Below, piece by piece: positions 11,213-23,934 of a stretch of DNA of 64,000 nt. Position numbers and translations under genes: made by a program. Where the stretch lies: contig CM067077.1 in the NCBI GenBank assembly GCA_033980235.1, forward strand, positions 12,379,797 through 12,443,796, given 5' to 3'. A model generated the notes under the pieces. That model was not told the origin of the DNA. It saw only the letters and a list, made by a program, of their open reading frames with translations, and did no database searches. The stretch comes from Diadema setosum. Lineage: Eukaryota; Echinodermata; Echinoidea; Diadematoida; Diadematidae. The number at the start of each line of letters is the position of its first letter. Positions within the stretch are counted from its first letter, which is position 1.

Positions 11213-12520
11213 TAAAAGCGTGGTGATATGATGACTTCAATAACAGACTTGTTTAATATGTCTGACAAGCTGCATGGCAGCCAATTTGGATTTTCCTACA
11301 TAGTTGCCATGTTGGAGTGTTGAAAATCTCTATCTCTGGTTTGTAAATTGGGTTACCTGATTGAGCACGCGTTTGTTACTGCTTGAGTGCGCGCCGCTGT
11401 ATTTCCATTGTGACGTCAGTGAAAGGTGCATTATGCTTCATTTTTGTGCACTTTTTGGCATGCCTGTGAGTGTTAGTCATGATGTTTATCTTGCAGCCAT
11501 AGTGGAATTCAAAATAGCAGCCATTGCATTCGTCAGACACATCACATTAGTTCATTTTTTACTTCAGTGTGTTAAAATATTTGTTTGCTTCTACTTTCAC
11601 CGTCACTCACCACTTAGAAGTCGAGATAGGGATTTTGAACATTTCGTCAAGGCGGACATATTAGAATTCAAAATGACGGCGGTTTGATGTTTGTCAGACA
11701 CTTCAAATTAATCTGTCACCAAATTCAATATGTCAAACTGCTCTTGTGTACCAAATTTTGGTGCCACATGTCATTCAGAACTGAAGATAGGAATCATTAA
11801 TTTGTTTTGTGATGGCGGCCATATTGGAATTCAAAATGGCTGCCGACCCCGTGGTCAGATCTCTAGGATCCGGCAATTTTTGAAATCAGCACTCCAAAAT
11901 ACCCTTATATGCAAAATTTCATACTTTCCGCCGGATGTGAGCATCTCGACCAATTTTTGCTACATATCTGCCCTACTATTAACATCATAATCAGGGTCAA
12001 ATCTAATGGTATCATCTCAAATCAGAACAAGTGAGCAAGTTTTTTTTTTATACATATTGGAAAACCCCCCCGAAGAAATCACGTTGAGATGGGTCACACC
12101 ATTTGTGTATTTTGGCAGACAAGAGGCTGATGTGTTGCTCCTTTATGCCAGAGATGAAGTCATTTTTTCGTCCTTTTCCCCTACCCACACAAAAAACAAG
12201 GAAAACAAGTTAGTTGTTGCAGAAGAGCAAAAATCCTATTGTTGTTGTGATTGTTATAGCGTTATTGTTTGCTTTTGTGTAGTTTGGCATGCCACAAAGG
12301 AAGAGAAATGAAGAAGGGGAGGTGAGCAATAGATAATATTATACACAGAGATGTAAAAGGACTCAATGGCAAATTCATTTACAGTACTGTACATTTTTGA
12401 CACCAGTCGTACAATGTTTCTTTAATTTGTCATGTATTTGGCACAGAAATTTGTTCTTTGTTCAAATAATTATACTATGATGATCTCTTCTCGCAAGCTG
12501 GACATTGAAGAGTAATTTTT

Positions 12521-12586
12521 TAATTAAATGACTGAGCTTCAACCAACCTTGAATTACTGATTGGTTGAAGCTCAGTCATTTAATTA
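12521..12586. repeat. Perfect 26-bp hairpin
   Basis: Arms 12521-12546 and 12561-12586 (TAATTAAATGACTGAGCTTC plus six more bases) are exact reverse complements with a 14-base loop. Confidence 0.85.
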
Positions 12587-13454
12587 TTCATCATCCCAAG
12601 CCGATGAAAATTTTTAGTATCAGTTATTTTTTAGTTTCCTTTTTTTTTCTTATTATTATTATTTTTTTTTTAGAGTAGACTGTTGCTGATTGCCGAATGT
12701 TTTAAACATTGTTGGCAAAGATTGATCTTTATAGGCTGAATTGCACTCAGACAGGTAACATTTTGGAAATAAGTTAATGTGCACAGTACAGTTCACTTAC
12801 GTGTTTTCTTTTTCTTTACTTTCTGCTCATGTATGTATTCATTTTTTCTTGGCTGAAGTTTATCATGAATTCGTAACAAGTACTCTGTAATATGCAAGTT
12901 TTCTACACCTACCACAGGTCATAAGTCTTTCAAATAGATATTGTTATCAAGATGATATTTTAATCGTATTAGTTTTGATCATTCACCTGCATCTCATTCA
13001 ATAAATTATATACATTTTCTAGGAAAGTGTTCGTTGTCGACTGTGTATGCCTTTCTGAAGTCAAGGATGACATTGCCATTGCAAATTTGTAGGAGCTTTA
13101 CTTGGTTGACCTCTTACACAAAGTTTGGTATGACCACGATTATCTTTAGTGGTAGCCTCATCAGAGCCAGAAATTTTTGGACTTGACGACACGAATGTTG
13201 TTACACATTACCCCATGTCATGAATGCCACAATATGAGAGGGGATGATAAATAACTCTCTGCATACATGCCACTTTAATTAATCATTGCTGTCTTTGCTA
13301 AATCAAGCAAGGGTACATATGATATATAATAATATATATATAGATAGATAGATATGTGCGAAGAGTGTGTGAAGGATTCAGGAAAAATGCCCTATGCTAA
13401 TATATAGCAGGACGTGAAACCGTTGGTAGTGGTCTCTGTGCGCCCAAGGTACAT

Positions 13455-13491
<37 letters not shown>

Positions 13492-14047
13492 AACTGTATA
13501 TATATATATATATATATATACTCCTGGGTGGAACCTTAAGGAGACGTTCGTGAAATACATACCTTACGGAGACAATATGGTAAACTGTGAAAAAAAGTGA
13601 TTTTGTCATAGTTTCTATTTTTGAATTTTACGTTAAAACATTGAAAATGAAGATATCTTTTTAATCTGAAATAAAAATTGGAGCTTAGAAAATTCATTTC
13701 AGATATATATTCTATAAGTGATATTTTTGTCTCCTTTGGGTTTTCTAACCCATAAGTCCACCTTAGGGAGACACTATGAATAAAAAGTACCTTTGGGAGA
13801 CGTGTCTCCTTAATGTGCCAATATCAAATCTCACAAATATCATAAATATGCATCGTACATTAGGGAGACAGAATAGAGTACACACGTATCCATATATTAA
13901 CAGTAAAACATATATTCTTATTTTTCTTATTTTTCTTTCTTATTCCCGATCATTTCTGTTGCTATTGTTCACGAGGAAATATTCAATTCTTATTTTTTTT
14001 TATAATTAAGTACTCGTAACTTAAGTTTCATACCCTTCCCATAAGCT
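12587..14047. other. Gene-free stretch with microsatellites and GTCTCC motifs
   Basis: (TA)n runs at about 13459-13485 and 13496-13520. From 13535 to 13870 there are five or more copies of TTAAGGAGAC/TTAGGGAGAC or their inverse, the word that also marks every monomer of the 19.6-29.9 kb satellite. No supported gene. Confidence 0.5.
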
Positions 14048-14865
14048 ACCTTTAAAGCTCATTGAGGGGAGGGGGCATTGTGCCCTCACCAGATTTTCAT
14101 TTGCCTTTCCTTTGCCCTCTATCCAATTCCAACAAGATTTAGTGACTTATTCGAACATCTTATTGCAAACATTTTTATATATAATTTAATTATATATTTG
14201 ATATTGCTGGTTGCATGGCAATCATAAACTGATAACCATGTCAGTCAGATTCTTTTTCTTTTTTCTGTTCCACTTTCAATTAACAATATTACAACGTATG
14301 AAATGGGCGTTTCTGGGCTGAAATTTGCTGAAGAAGCAACATGTGAAGTAATTATGGTCCTAAATTTTTTTCTTATTATGTCCATTGTTTGTATGCGACA
14401 AAAGCCCTTCTATTTTGGATCGTTTTGATTCCTTCACCCAAGTTATACCTGTAATATCATTACATAATCGTATAATCTATTTTCAGACTCGAAATTCCAA
14501 TATTATACAAATGTGAAATGTGATAACTATGTATTATGTACAAACACCTATGCCAGGTCACAGGTCTCATAATGTATTTTTTATGTTGTTATAAATAGAG
14601 CCAAATATGGGTGATCTTAAGAGATTTCAACCATAGCAAATGATAAGATTCTTCTTATTCATTTGTGGCAAATACTTATGGAAAATGATTGCTCTATAAT
14701 CAGACATACTTACCGGGGATGAAAATATTTCACAGAAAAATCATGTTTTAAGCATAATAAACTATTATTTCTACATGTATGTATGTCTTTATTGTTTCTC
14801 GTAAATAGCGCCCTCCATGGGTGACCTTGAGAAATTTCACATGTAGGGTCATGCATCCAACATGT

Positions 14866-16168
14866 TCAAGTTTAAGTTCAAGTTCAAATTTATTTTCATA
14901 TTTCCATTTTCTCAATGATGAGATTACAAAATTATTGACAACAAAACAAGAATACAAAATATAAAAAAATCATGTCTTTTGATTGTAGAAGAAAAAGAAA
15001 AAAAATACATACTTGACACAAGTGTACATGGTCATATCGTGTGAAAATGTCACTTGTAAGAATGATGGGGCCTACATAAAAGCTTTAAAGCTTGTAAAAC
15101 TGTAGGTTCCCGAGTTCATAGGCATATAATTTTACACGGAGAACGGATATGTTTGTCTTGACCAACTAAAATTACACCAGTACAAAAAAAAAAAAGAAAA
15201 AAAAAATCGATAAGTAATAGACTACTGTAATGAACCACATAGATATTGCACAAACCATACTGTATACAAATCTCGCAGTGTTTGAAAAAAAAAATGCTAT
15301 ATTATTTAAAGATGAATCGGTACCATAAAATAACTTGAATAACTTGGTGTTGCGGACAAGGACAAAATACTGGGAGCATAAAAAAAGTTGTTAAAAGCTT
15401 GGTAGTGTGTATCCACTGAGTAATAACTGTTTTAATTTGCGTTTGAAGGTGACTAAAGATAAGGAAGAAGTGATATCTAGAGGGAGATCATTTCAATATC
15501 TGGGTCCAGTAAATATAATTGAGTATATGAATATAAGAACGACCCAAGTCCATGGACGATCATTTGGAGTAAACTAAAAAAAACTTCATATCTTTTTTAT
15601 TTGTCCAATAATAATTATTCTATTTAACTGTGATGGGAAGGCAACATTGTATATACAAATTAGAACATATATCATTATGACAATTAACATTTACATTAAC
15701 TGTGGAGAGGCCATTTTGTGTGGTGGACTTGGGTCGTTCTTTGATTCATACGGACTTGGGTCGTTCTTTGATTCATATACATGATATTCTGCTATAGAGA
15801 TGGGAGAAGGATGAGAGAGGGCGCTATTATATGAATGTAAGAATGACCCAAGTCCTTCATTCTTACATTAATATAAGATTTAACTCATTCATTTCAGGCA
15901 CTTCCGGGGGTAATTAGGATTTATCATTTACACACAAGATGAGTCCATGCATAAGCTACAATTTCCCATGTCAAACTGAATTTGGCCAAAAATTGGACTT
16001 GGGTCGTTCTTATATTCATATACTCAATTGTTTTCTTTGCAAAAATAGTGCGAATACGGGCGTCACTCTGGCGAGTGGGATAACTGTGGATAGAGCGATT
16101 CCTTTTGAACATGTGGATAAAAACAGATGGTAATTCATGAGATGTTAGTTTATACATGAAAATTCCGA
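14866..16168 (-). mobile_element. CR1/L2-like retrotransposon 3' fragment, itself interrupted
   Basis: Read on the minus strand, it contains ELPSVF and IHSYPTRQSDA, matching LPSSFF and IHSYPTRQSD in the C-terminus of the larger element at 20.47-26.66 kb. On the other side of an inserted MITE it contains a frame ending KQLLLSGY-like. The minus-strand 3' end has tandem TTGAAC units (14867-14888). It is a 5'-truncated pseudogene inserted into piggyBac-like copy 2. Confidence 0.65.
15521..16025. mobile_element. 505-bp MITE with 31-bp perfect terminal inverted repeats
   Basis: Terminal repeats 15521-15551 and 15995-16025 are exact inverse copies (GAGTATATGAATATAAGAAC...). The inner part, GGACTTGGGTCGTTCT, recurs at 15725 and 15752, with an inverted variant at 15841. 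AATT flanks both ends (15517-15520 and 16026-16029) and is probably the target duplication. It splits the CR1-like fragment, whose coding similarity continues on both sides. Confidence 0.75.
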
Positions 16169-16828
16169 GAAATGCTCTACCAATGCGCCAAATATGACAG
16201 TGATACATTAAATAATAAAAAAAAGTAAGGGGGCACAATGTGACCCCCCCCCCCCCCCCCTTGGACTGGGAAGGGTCAAAATAGCTTTGGGTTAATGGGG
16301 CTGAATCCTAACAAATCCTACAATCTGTCAGATCTTGCCGCAGACAATAGCGTGATGGGTGTCAATCGGTAAAAAAAAAAAAACAACAACAACAACCAAA
16401 CAAACGAAAAAAAAAAAACCCTCGGCATTTGTATTTGTAGTATTTCTTTGCCTATTGTCAAATATTGCTGCTGAACATAGCTCCATTCTCCTTGACGGCA
16501 TGTTCTTTTTTCCTTCATTCTTTCTCTCTCTCTATCTATCTCTCTGTCAATTCTGTTACTGATTGTAACACATGTTAGCACCCTCCACGGACCTTTATAA
16601 TTATATTTATGCAAATATCACGCAATACCTTTGCTCTACATTTGGTGAGCGCGTTTTTTTTTTTTAATCATGAAAACGAGGAATTAATGTTGAAAGTTAT
16701 TATTTCAATCATTTCAAGAGGGAGTTAACATGCTCATGTATGACTGCACAGATGTCTCTCTCGTCGGTACATGGGTAACTTTTCACTAGTGTCACTGAAA
16801 GTGGTACACTCACACATTCTCATTAGGT

Positions 16829-17193
16829 AGGGATAGTAAAGTATCGGTTGAGATGAGGCGTCAGGTGTCCTACATTTGATGTATGATAATGAGAATTAAA
16901 CCTCTTATGAAGTACTGCAGCGGATATGATTCCAAACGGAATTCAAAGTTTATTAGTATGTTGATGAAAATTGTTTTTGAAATGGCTAAGATGTCCTAAA
17001 AACCGATCCTAATGATTGATGGGACCCATCTGTTATTAGGATCGCTTTGTTTTACTTTGTATTCAGATATTTCAGAAATTTCAAAAATAATTTTCATCAA
17101 ATAAATTTTGAATTGCTCTTAAAATTGTATACTCTTTCACATAATCACAAACTGCTTCCTAGGTATCTTCTCAGCCAATACTGTACCATCCCT
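16829..17193. mobile_element. Foldback element, family 'AAGGGATNGTACAG' (copy B)
   Basis: Begins AGGGATAGTAAAGTATCGG and ends CAATACTGTACCATCCCTT. The interior has the family words TTTTGAAATGGCTAAGAT, TGGGACCCA and TTTGTTTTACTTTGT. More diverged than copies C and F. Confidence 0.65.
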
Positions 17194-18756
17194 TCATGAA
17201 CACACTGGACTCTTTGATGTTCTTCCACAGTAATGGATCCAGTAACTTGAAGTGGCGAAAGAGGCGACCGCACCCCTTTCCAGCCAATTTATTATCCATG
17301 CGGTGTGCCTGTTATCAAGCAAAGCCCATGACCACTCAGTTAGATCACTCCCTTTTTGAATATCCTGATTCTGCCACTCATTCCAAATTTCAGCAAAGAA
17401 AGTCAAAAACTCCACGAGCATCAAATCATGATACAATTGTACTCTGTCAATAATATACCACAGGAAAAAAGAAGTAAGATAGAACAACCAACTGATTTAA
17501 TGCCAAAAACACCATCTTCTTTGACTCTGCGCAGTGCAGTTACAATCAATTTGCACTTAGCAATAAATAAACTTTCAAGATAATCACGTGGGAACATAAG
17601 TAATAGGAAAAAAATGCCTCATCTATTTCATTCGTAAACGTACATAGTCCAAACTACACCATGAGATAAAGGATCAACCTTGTTTGTTTCTATGATTTAC
17701 TAACGTGTTTGTTTGTTATTAATTGAAACATGAAAATGTTAAAGTTTATTAAAAGAAATTCACAATGGCTGCTGACAAACCATTTTTCTGCAACAGATCC
17801 ATTGCTTTTTGACATGTCAGACATAATATCGCTATCAACTGTAAATAAACATTTGCAAAGTATTCATGACTGCAACAAAGAACAGCACACGTGTTTCGTT
17901 TCCGTGATAACTGATATTATCACAATGTACACAATAACTTGTACTTGAATGTATTCCTGTCACAATGAAAGTACGGTTTCTGATTCGGATGGTACAAGAC
18001 AAGAAACTACTAAAATACATACACTATTCAAAATGGTTGGCGCTTTGTAACTTTATTCCATTAATTTATAATATTTGTCATGCACTTTATTTGATAGTGA
18101 CATACAGTCATAATATCTTTACATACGCAATTCAACACTAATTAGTAACATCAGATATATGATACATGCAATGATATTATATGTAAACTAATCAAAGTCG
18201 ATGCAATTCAGTTGTGTTGAACTTAATAAATGCCCCATATATCGTACTCAATATTTATGATATTTTTCTCAACGTTGATTTCGTTTTGATTTCGTTTGTT
18301 TCGTAACAATTTCGTAACATTTCATACGTAGATCGGTGCTTTGTTATTGCCTTGGAGGCATCAACTCTGAATAAATATGCTGGCCAACTATTTAAGTAAC
18401 CTCTACAAAATATTCCAGATTGCCATAAAATTGATGAGATGATAACGTAACCAATACATTGTATTTGACATTTTCTTGTTATTATGGAAGTGTTGCTTCC
18501 TGTTTTGACGGTGCAAGACGTGTAACTAGGTAAAATATGATACCACATTATTTGAAATAGCCGCCACTATGCTACTATCACTATACGTATACATATATAT
18601 ACGTATACATTACTATCATTTTTGTCATACACGGTTACACTATTATACGCTCACATGATCAGGATGATTTTTTGATGGTATCCTGTCATAACAAGGGTGA
18701 AATTCAGCGAGTTTTTACATATTATATACACATGTATGAATAGCATCAATTACTTT
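17194..18756. repeat. Gene-free stretch with a diverged direct repeat
   Basis: About 17890-18040 and about 18430-18580 resemble each other in the same orientation, sharing words such as GGTACAAGAC/GGTGCAAGAC and TATTCAAAATGG/TATTTGAAATAG. A small palindrome of TATACGTATA words lies at 18582-18608. No supported gene. Confidence 0.3.
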
Positions 18757-19140
18757 AAAGGGATCGTACAGTTTTGGTTGAGACCCAATTTCAGGTTTCT
18801 AACATTTTTTGACGAGATAATGAGAAACCTCTCATGAAATATGAAAGAGCATGTAATTCCATGAGGAATTCAACGTTTATTTGATGAAAATTGCTTTTGA
18901 AATGGCTGAGATATCCAAAACAGAGTGATTCTAATAAGTGTGGGACCCACACTTTATCATGATTGCTTTGTTTTACTTTGTTTTTAGATGTTTCAGTCAT
19001 GCCAAACCCGATTATCATCAAATAAGCTTTGAATTCCTCTTAAAAGGGTATGCTCTGAACTATTTCATAAGTGTTTTCTTGGTATCTCGCAAAAAGTTAA
19101 AAGCCCAATTCTCATCTCCACCAATACTGTACTATCCCTT
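18757..19140. mobile_element. Foldback element, family 'AAGGGATNGTACAG' (copy C), complete
   Basis: Begins AAAGGGATCGTACAGTTTTG and ends CAATACTGTACTATCCCTT, with TA on both sides. The two halves are near inverse copies with GTGTGGGACCCACAC at the centre. Non-coding, and probably mobilised by a TA-targeting transposase. Confidence 0.75.
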
Positions 19141-19587
19141 TAATTATCATGACAGCACATATACAAGAAAATGCAAACTACTTATAGTCAAGGCAGTTTG
19201 GTATAACTGCATTAATTATGTCGCACATACTTTATATTTAGCGCATTGAAATTGCCCATGTCTTTTTTTCTTTCAAAAAAAAAAATATTCCAAAACGTAG
19301 TTGGTCCAGGCCGCACCCACTGGCCGAGGGATCAACCCGCTTGTTGTTTTGATACATGCATTTTTATTGATTTTCATTGATATGGATTACGTTGATAGTA
19401 AATCTGATGGGAACCAGAGACGAAATTTTCAAATAATTTCAAATACTCCAATTTTTCAAAATAGCTGCCTTCAAACAATTTTCTCTAACAAATGTATTTC
19501 CGTTTATTAGTAGATGTTGCAGGAAATCCGTTTGTTTTATTATCGATATGGATGTCCAAACTCAGAACTGCTGTCGGGCGCGCGCGA

Positions 19588-20472
19588 TAACACTTCCAAA
19601 GTTACTTTGGTGTGATGTTTGCAAAATGTTTTCTTAAGAACAATCTACATGTCTCACACTGAGTATATTGTCTCCCTAAATACATATCTTTATATAGGAA
19701 ACACTTCCAAACTTACTCTGGTGTCGTGCTTGCACACTCTCTCCTTAAGAACAAAATATATGTCTCAAACACTGAAAATTTTGTCTCCCTAAAGACTGTG
19801 TATTTTCTATATAGGAAACACTTCCAAAGTTACTTTGATATGATGTTTGTACAATGTTTTCTCAAGAACAATCTATATGTCTCACACTGAGTATATTGTC
19901 TCCTTAAAAACACTTATATATATTTCTATACAGGAAACACTTCCAAAGATACTTCGATGTCATGTTTGCACACTGTCTCCTTATATAAGAACAAAATATA
20001 TGTCTCAAACACTGAATATTTTGTCTCCTTAAAGACTCTGTGTATTTGTAGGGAACGCTTCCAAAGTTACTTTGTTGTGATGTTTGTATGATGTTTTCTT
20101 GAGAACAATCTATATGTCTCACACTGAGTATATTGTCTCCCTGAATACACTTATATATCTCTATACAGGAAACACTTCCAAACTTACTCTGGTGTCGCAC
20201 GCTGTCTCCTTACAAACAAAATATATGTCTCAAATATTGATTATTTTGTCTCCCTAAAGACTCTGTGCATTTTCTTATATAGGGAACACTTCCAAAGTCA
20301 CTTTGTTGTGATATTAGTATAATGTTTTCTTGAGAACAATTTATATATCCCACACTGAGTATATTGTCTCCCTAAATACACTTAGATATCTCTATACAAG
20401 AAACGCTTCCAAACTTACTCTATAGGCCTAGTGTCATGTTGGCACGCTGTCTCCATAAGAACAAAATATATG
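19588..20472. repeat. Satellite array, left part (about 115-bp monomers)
   Basis: Tandem monomers each carry ACACTTCCAAA, CACTGA and GTCTCCCTAAA. Two monomer types alternate (AACAATCTATATGTCTCACA versus AACAAAATATATGTCTCAAA), giving dimers of about 228-237 bp. The array stops at the 3' end of the inserted retrotransposon and resumes at 26659. The short open frames in it are incidental. Confidence 0.9.
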
Positions 20473-21025
20473 ATTTGATTTGATTTGATTTGATTTTATT
20501 GGTTCCTGCATTATATCATTGCTCATGCAGATACAAACATATATCATATACATTAATGGTACCATACATATAAATGGATATACATGAACATTAGTTGCTA
20601 ACAAAATGAGGTTTTTTCATTACTTTTAGAACATACAGCAATACATTTCTTCATTGCCTGTACAATGTCCAACAGAACAGTGATGCAATGAATAACGCAG
20701 AAGGGCTACAGCTTAAGCATTGCTTGATTTGCATGCAGCCCTCGTACATAATACATAACATATAGGAAAATAGGGGGAGGGATGACTTGCATAGAGATAG
20801 GATAGCAGAAAGGAGAGAGGAGAGGTCTGTCTGCTTTCACTAATACACAAAGTTAGATCACCTGGATCACTGAATAGTAAAGCATGGCAAAGTATTTTCT
20901 CACCGAGGGACAGGTGAACAGTTACAGGTCATGGTCGGTTACATAACATTACGCAATAAATTCAGAACAACGATAATTCCACGAGGGAATTTCATATACA
21001 ATACAATTGCAATGACATTATAAGA

Positions 21026-21598
21026 TCACTGATATCCAGAGAGCAGCATTGTCTTTACAGCTTTCTTGAAAGAATACATAGACTTTAAAGTTCGAATTTC
21101 TGAAGGTAGAGAGTTCCAAATATCAGGTCCAGTGTGTCTGATAGATTTCAGAGCCATCACCGTTTTAGGATTTTGTAGATGAAATTTATCAGATTGCCTT
21201 GTGGGATAAGAATGTATATCCTTGTTTAAATGAAATAATGAGAAAAAAGAAGATGGCAACTGACCGTTATACAAACGAAACATAAAAAGCGAATTTTGCA
21301 AAAAATTAATATCATTTACCTTTAGTGTTTTTAATTCTACGAACAAAGGATCTGAATGGTCCCGATAACCTGAATTGGTGCATATACGTATAGCTTTCTT
21401 TTGTAGAAGCAATATACTGTCAATGTGACTTTTTGCAGTTGCCCAAACAATGTTACAATATGAGATGTTCGATAATATCAAGGAATTATAAAGCATGAAT
21501 AAAATATTCTTTGGGACATAATACTTAAGCTTACAGAGTATACCAACATTACGAGACACTTTATCTGAGATATATTGCACATGAGCATTCCATTTCAA
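21026..21598 (-). pseudogene. Retrotransposon ORF2, C-terminal part (after a frameshift)
   Basis: 190 residues downstream of the RT domain, including LLQKKAIRI, IHSYPTRQSD and GPDIWNSLPSEIR, the conserved C-terminal stretch of CR1/Jockey-type ORF2 proteins. It overlaps the end of the main ORF2 frame by four bases. The frame change lies upstream of this ORF's first ATG, around 21640-21655, where family-like sequence (VKFLGIHI) switches to the new frame. A single indel explains it. Confidence 0.8.
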
Positions 21599-23811
21599 AT
21601 TTTCATAGATATGTATTCCAAGGAATTTAACACTTTCTTTTGTTCCAATGATATACCATCCACCATAATATTCAAATGGTGCATTTCATTTTTATGCTTC
21701 TTATTGTGAAAATAAATAAAATTTGTCTTTTTTAAGTTGAGTGACAATCTATTGCTCTTAAACCATGTAGATAATTTCGGCAATTCAGTATTAAGAGTTC
21801 TTAAAAGCGACTGAAAATCAGAATTGGAACAAAATACATTGGTGTCATCGGCGAACAGAATATATTGCAGTAACTTAGAAGAATTTGTGATATCATTCAT
21901 ATACACTAGAAATAGTAGTGGTCTCAATATGGATCCTTGTGGGACGCCACAATGTATAGGTGAAACTTCAGAATTTACCGATTCATAGTATACATATTGC
22001 TGTCTGTTCGATAAATAATCATCAAACCATTCCAGTGGAATACCACGAACTCCATAACAATGTAATTTGCGTAAAAGGATAGTGTGGTCAAGAGTGTCGA
22101 ATGCCTTGCTTAGGTCCATGAACACACCAATGACATGTTTTTGTTCAGCTAAGGCAGTCGACACTCTGTCATACAACTGGGCTAGTGCCATATCAGTAGA
22201 ATGAAATTTCCTGAAACCATATTGGTCTTGGTTCAGTATATCATTTTGTAACAAAAAATCGTACAGTCTGTTATAAACGAGTCTTTCTATGACTTTAGAA
22301 AGACTAGGAAGAATAGAGATAGGTCGGTAATTCGAAACAAAAGAAGAGTCATCTTTTTTGTATATTGGAATAACTTTTGCAATTTTACATGCGTTCGGAA
22401 ATACACCAGTTGACAACGACAAATTACAAATATGTACTAAAGGTGTCAATATACTCCCAACAATTTGTTTTAAAAGAGACGTGCTCATTTCATCATGACC
22501 ACATGTATGACTTGATTTTAGAGCATGCACAATATCAAGGATCTCACTAAAATCTGTTGGTTTGAAAAATAATGAATTATCGTTTGCCGTGCCCAAGTAC
22601 TGCGAGAAGTCTGTCTGTGTATGATCAATCTTAGAAGCTTGACTAGGACCTACATTAACAAAGTACTCATTAAAACAGCATGCTACATCTTTAGGATTAC
22701 AAAACGTTTGTCCATTATTCGTAATTTGAGATGTTGGCACCTTCTTTTGCTTACCAATGACGTCATTAATAACCTTCCAGGTGGCTGATATATTTCCAGT
22801 AGCATTTTCAAAAGCTTCCGTATAATACATTCTGCGGGAGAGCCTGATAATCTGTGTAAGTTTATTTCTATATGTTTTATATCGATTAACATTATCATTA
22901 TCAGGATACCGTAAACTACTTTTATATAAAACATTTCTTTTCTTAATGGAACGAAAAATTCCCTTTGTTATCCACGGATTGTTGATTTTTTTATTATTTT
23001 TCTTTTCAATTGTGGGGATATGTTTGTCAAAATAAGAAAGGAATATATTCCAGAAGGTGTCATAAGCAATGTTTGGGTCTGCAGAAAGTAATACATCATC
23101 CCACGTTTCCGTAATTAAATCATCGTTCAGTAATGATATATTTTCTAGTGTGAATTTCCGCTTTTTCTTACGTTGTTTTTGCTTAACATAAGAATTCTGT
23201 GTGTCGCCACAAATGAAAAATATAGGTAAATGGTCAGAAATATCACTATACAAAAGACCAGATTTCGAATAATCTGTGTCAATATTCGTAAAAATATTAT
23301 CGATCAACGTTGATGAGTTGACCGTAATTCTCGAGGGCTTATCAATTGTAATATTACAAAAATTTGCTTGCAAAATATTGCAAAATCTATTTCTAAGAAT
23401 GTGCTCTTCTCTCAAAAGATCAATGTTAAAATCACCCATAATATATACATCTTTGTTTTCTTGATTAATCAGCTCTAATAAGACATCAAAATTATCCAAA
23501 AATGAATTACTATCTGTATGAGGGGGCCTGTATATTACACAAAGTATTATATTTGTTCTATTATACATATTAATTTCAACACATGTGCAATCAAATTCAT
23601 GTCCATTGTACATCAAATCAGGCCTTTCTTTACACGATAACTTGTGTGATAGGAACAGGGCGACTCCGCCTCCTCGTCCGCATTTTCTATCAGAACGGAC
23701 AACAGAATATCCATCGATGTTATATAAAGGGGCAGATTTGTCGTTAAGCCATGTTTCTGTGATACCAATAGCGGAAAATTTCATATTTATCGTAGACAAT
23801 AATAATTGCAT
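21595..23811 (-). pseudogene. Retrotransposon ORF2: endonuclease and reverse transcriptase (interrupted)
   Basis: 738 residues. The apurinic-like endonuclease comes first: ITETWL at 17-22, GRGGGVAL at 45-52, GDFNID at 126-131, SDHLP at 192-196. The reverse transcriptase follows: YRPISILPSLSKVIERLV near 495-512, FMDLSKAFD at 564-572 with the first catalytic Asp, GVPQGSILRPLLFL at 622-634, and the catalytic FADD at 653-656. All catalytic motifs are present. The frame extends upstream of the first ATG, with HVNARSLLKNHENM encoded in frame to about 23935, where a TIR element interrupts it. A frameshift near 21650 moves the C-terminus into another frame. It copies its own RNA by target-primed reverse transcription, according to family knowledge. 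Confidence 0.9.
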
Positions 23812-23934
23812 ATTTTCATGATTTTTTAACAGGCTGCGGGCATTGACATGTAATAAACTGAAAGAATGCTCATTATTAATAAATTCTGAATTGAACTCGT
23901 CAGGTAAATAATACCGACATTGGACATTTTTATC

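Larger units (their letters stand above)
9540..11975. mobile_element. Outer foldback element of a three-level nest
   Basis: The left arm (about 9543-9740) and right arm (about 11760-11972) are inverted copies, sharing ATGCTCACATCCGGCG and GAATTCCAATATGGCCGCC in opposite orientation. The GAATTCAAAATGGC word also recurs at 11511 and 11655. The element encloses 9751-11212. Confidence 0.6.
14048..16300. mobile_element. piggyBac-like non-autonomous element, copy 2 (diverged, inverted, interrupted)
   Basis: Its sequence from 14060 to 14860 matches the reverse complement of copy 1, for example the GGGCATTGTGCCC region, TTGCATGGCAATCATAAACTG, and TAGCGCCCTCCATGGGTGAC. It resumes after a retroelement insertion with CAATGCGCCAAATATGACAG (16172) and the poly-C/CACAATGTG end (16225-16300). 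Confidence 0.6.

Noticed and set aside
15924..16238. A separate 104-residue gene
   Set aside because: It is a mixture of CR1-like C-terminus, MITE terminal repeat and piggyBac-like sequence.
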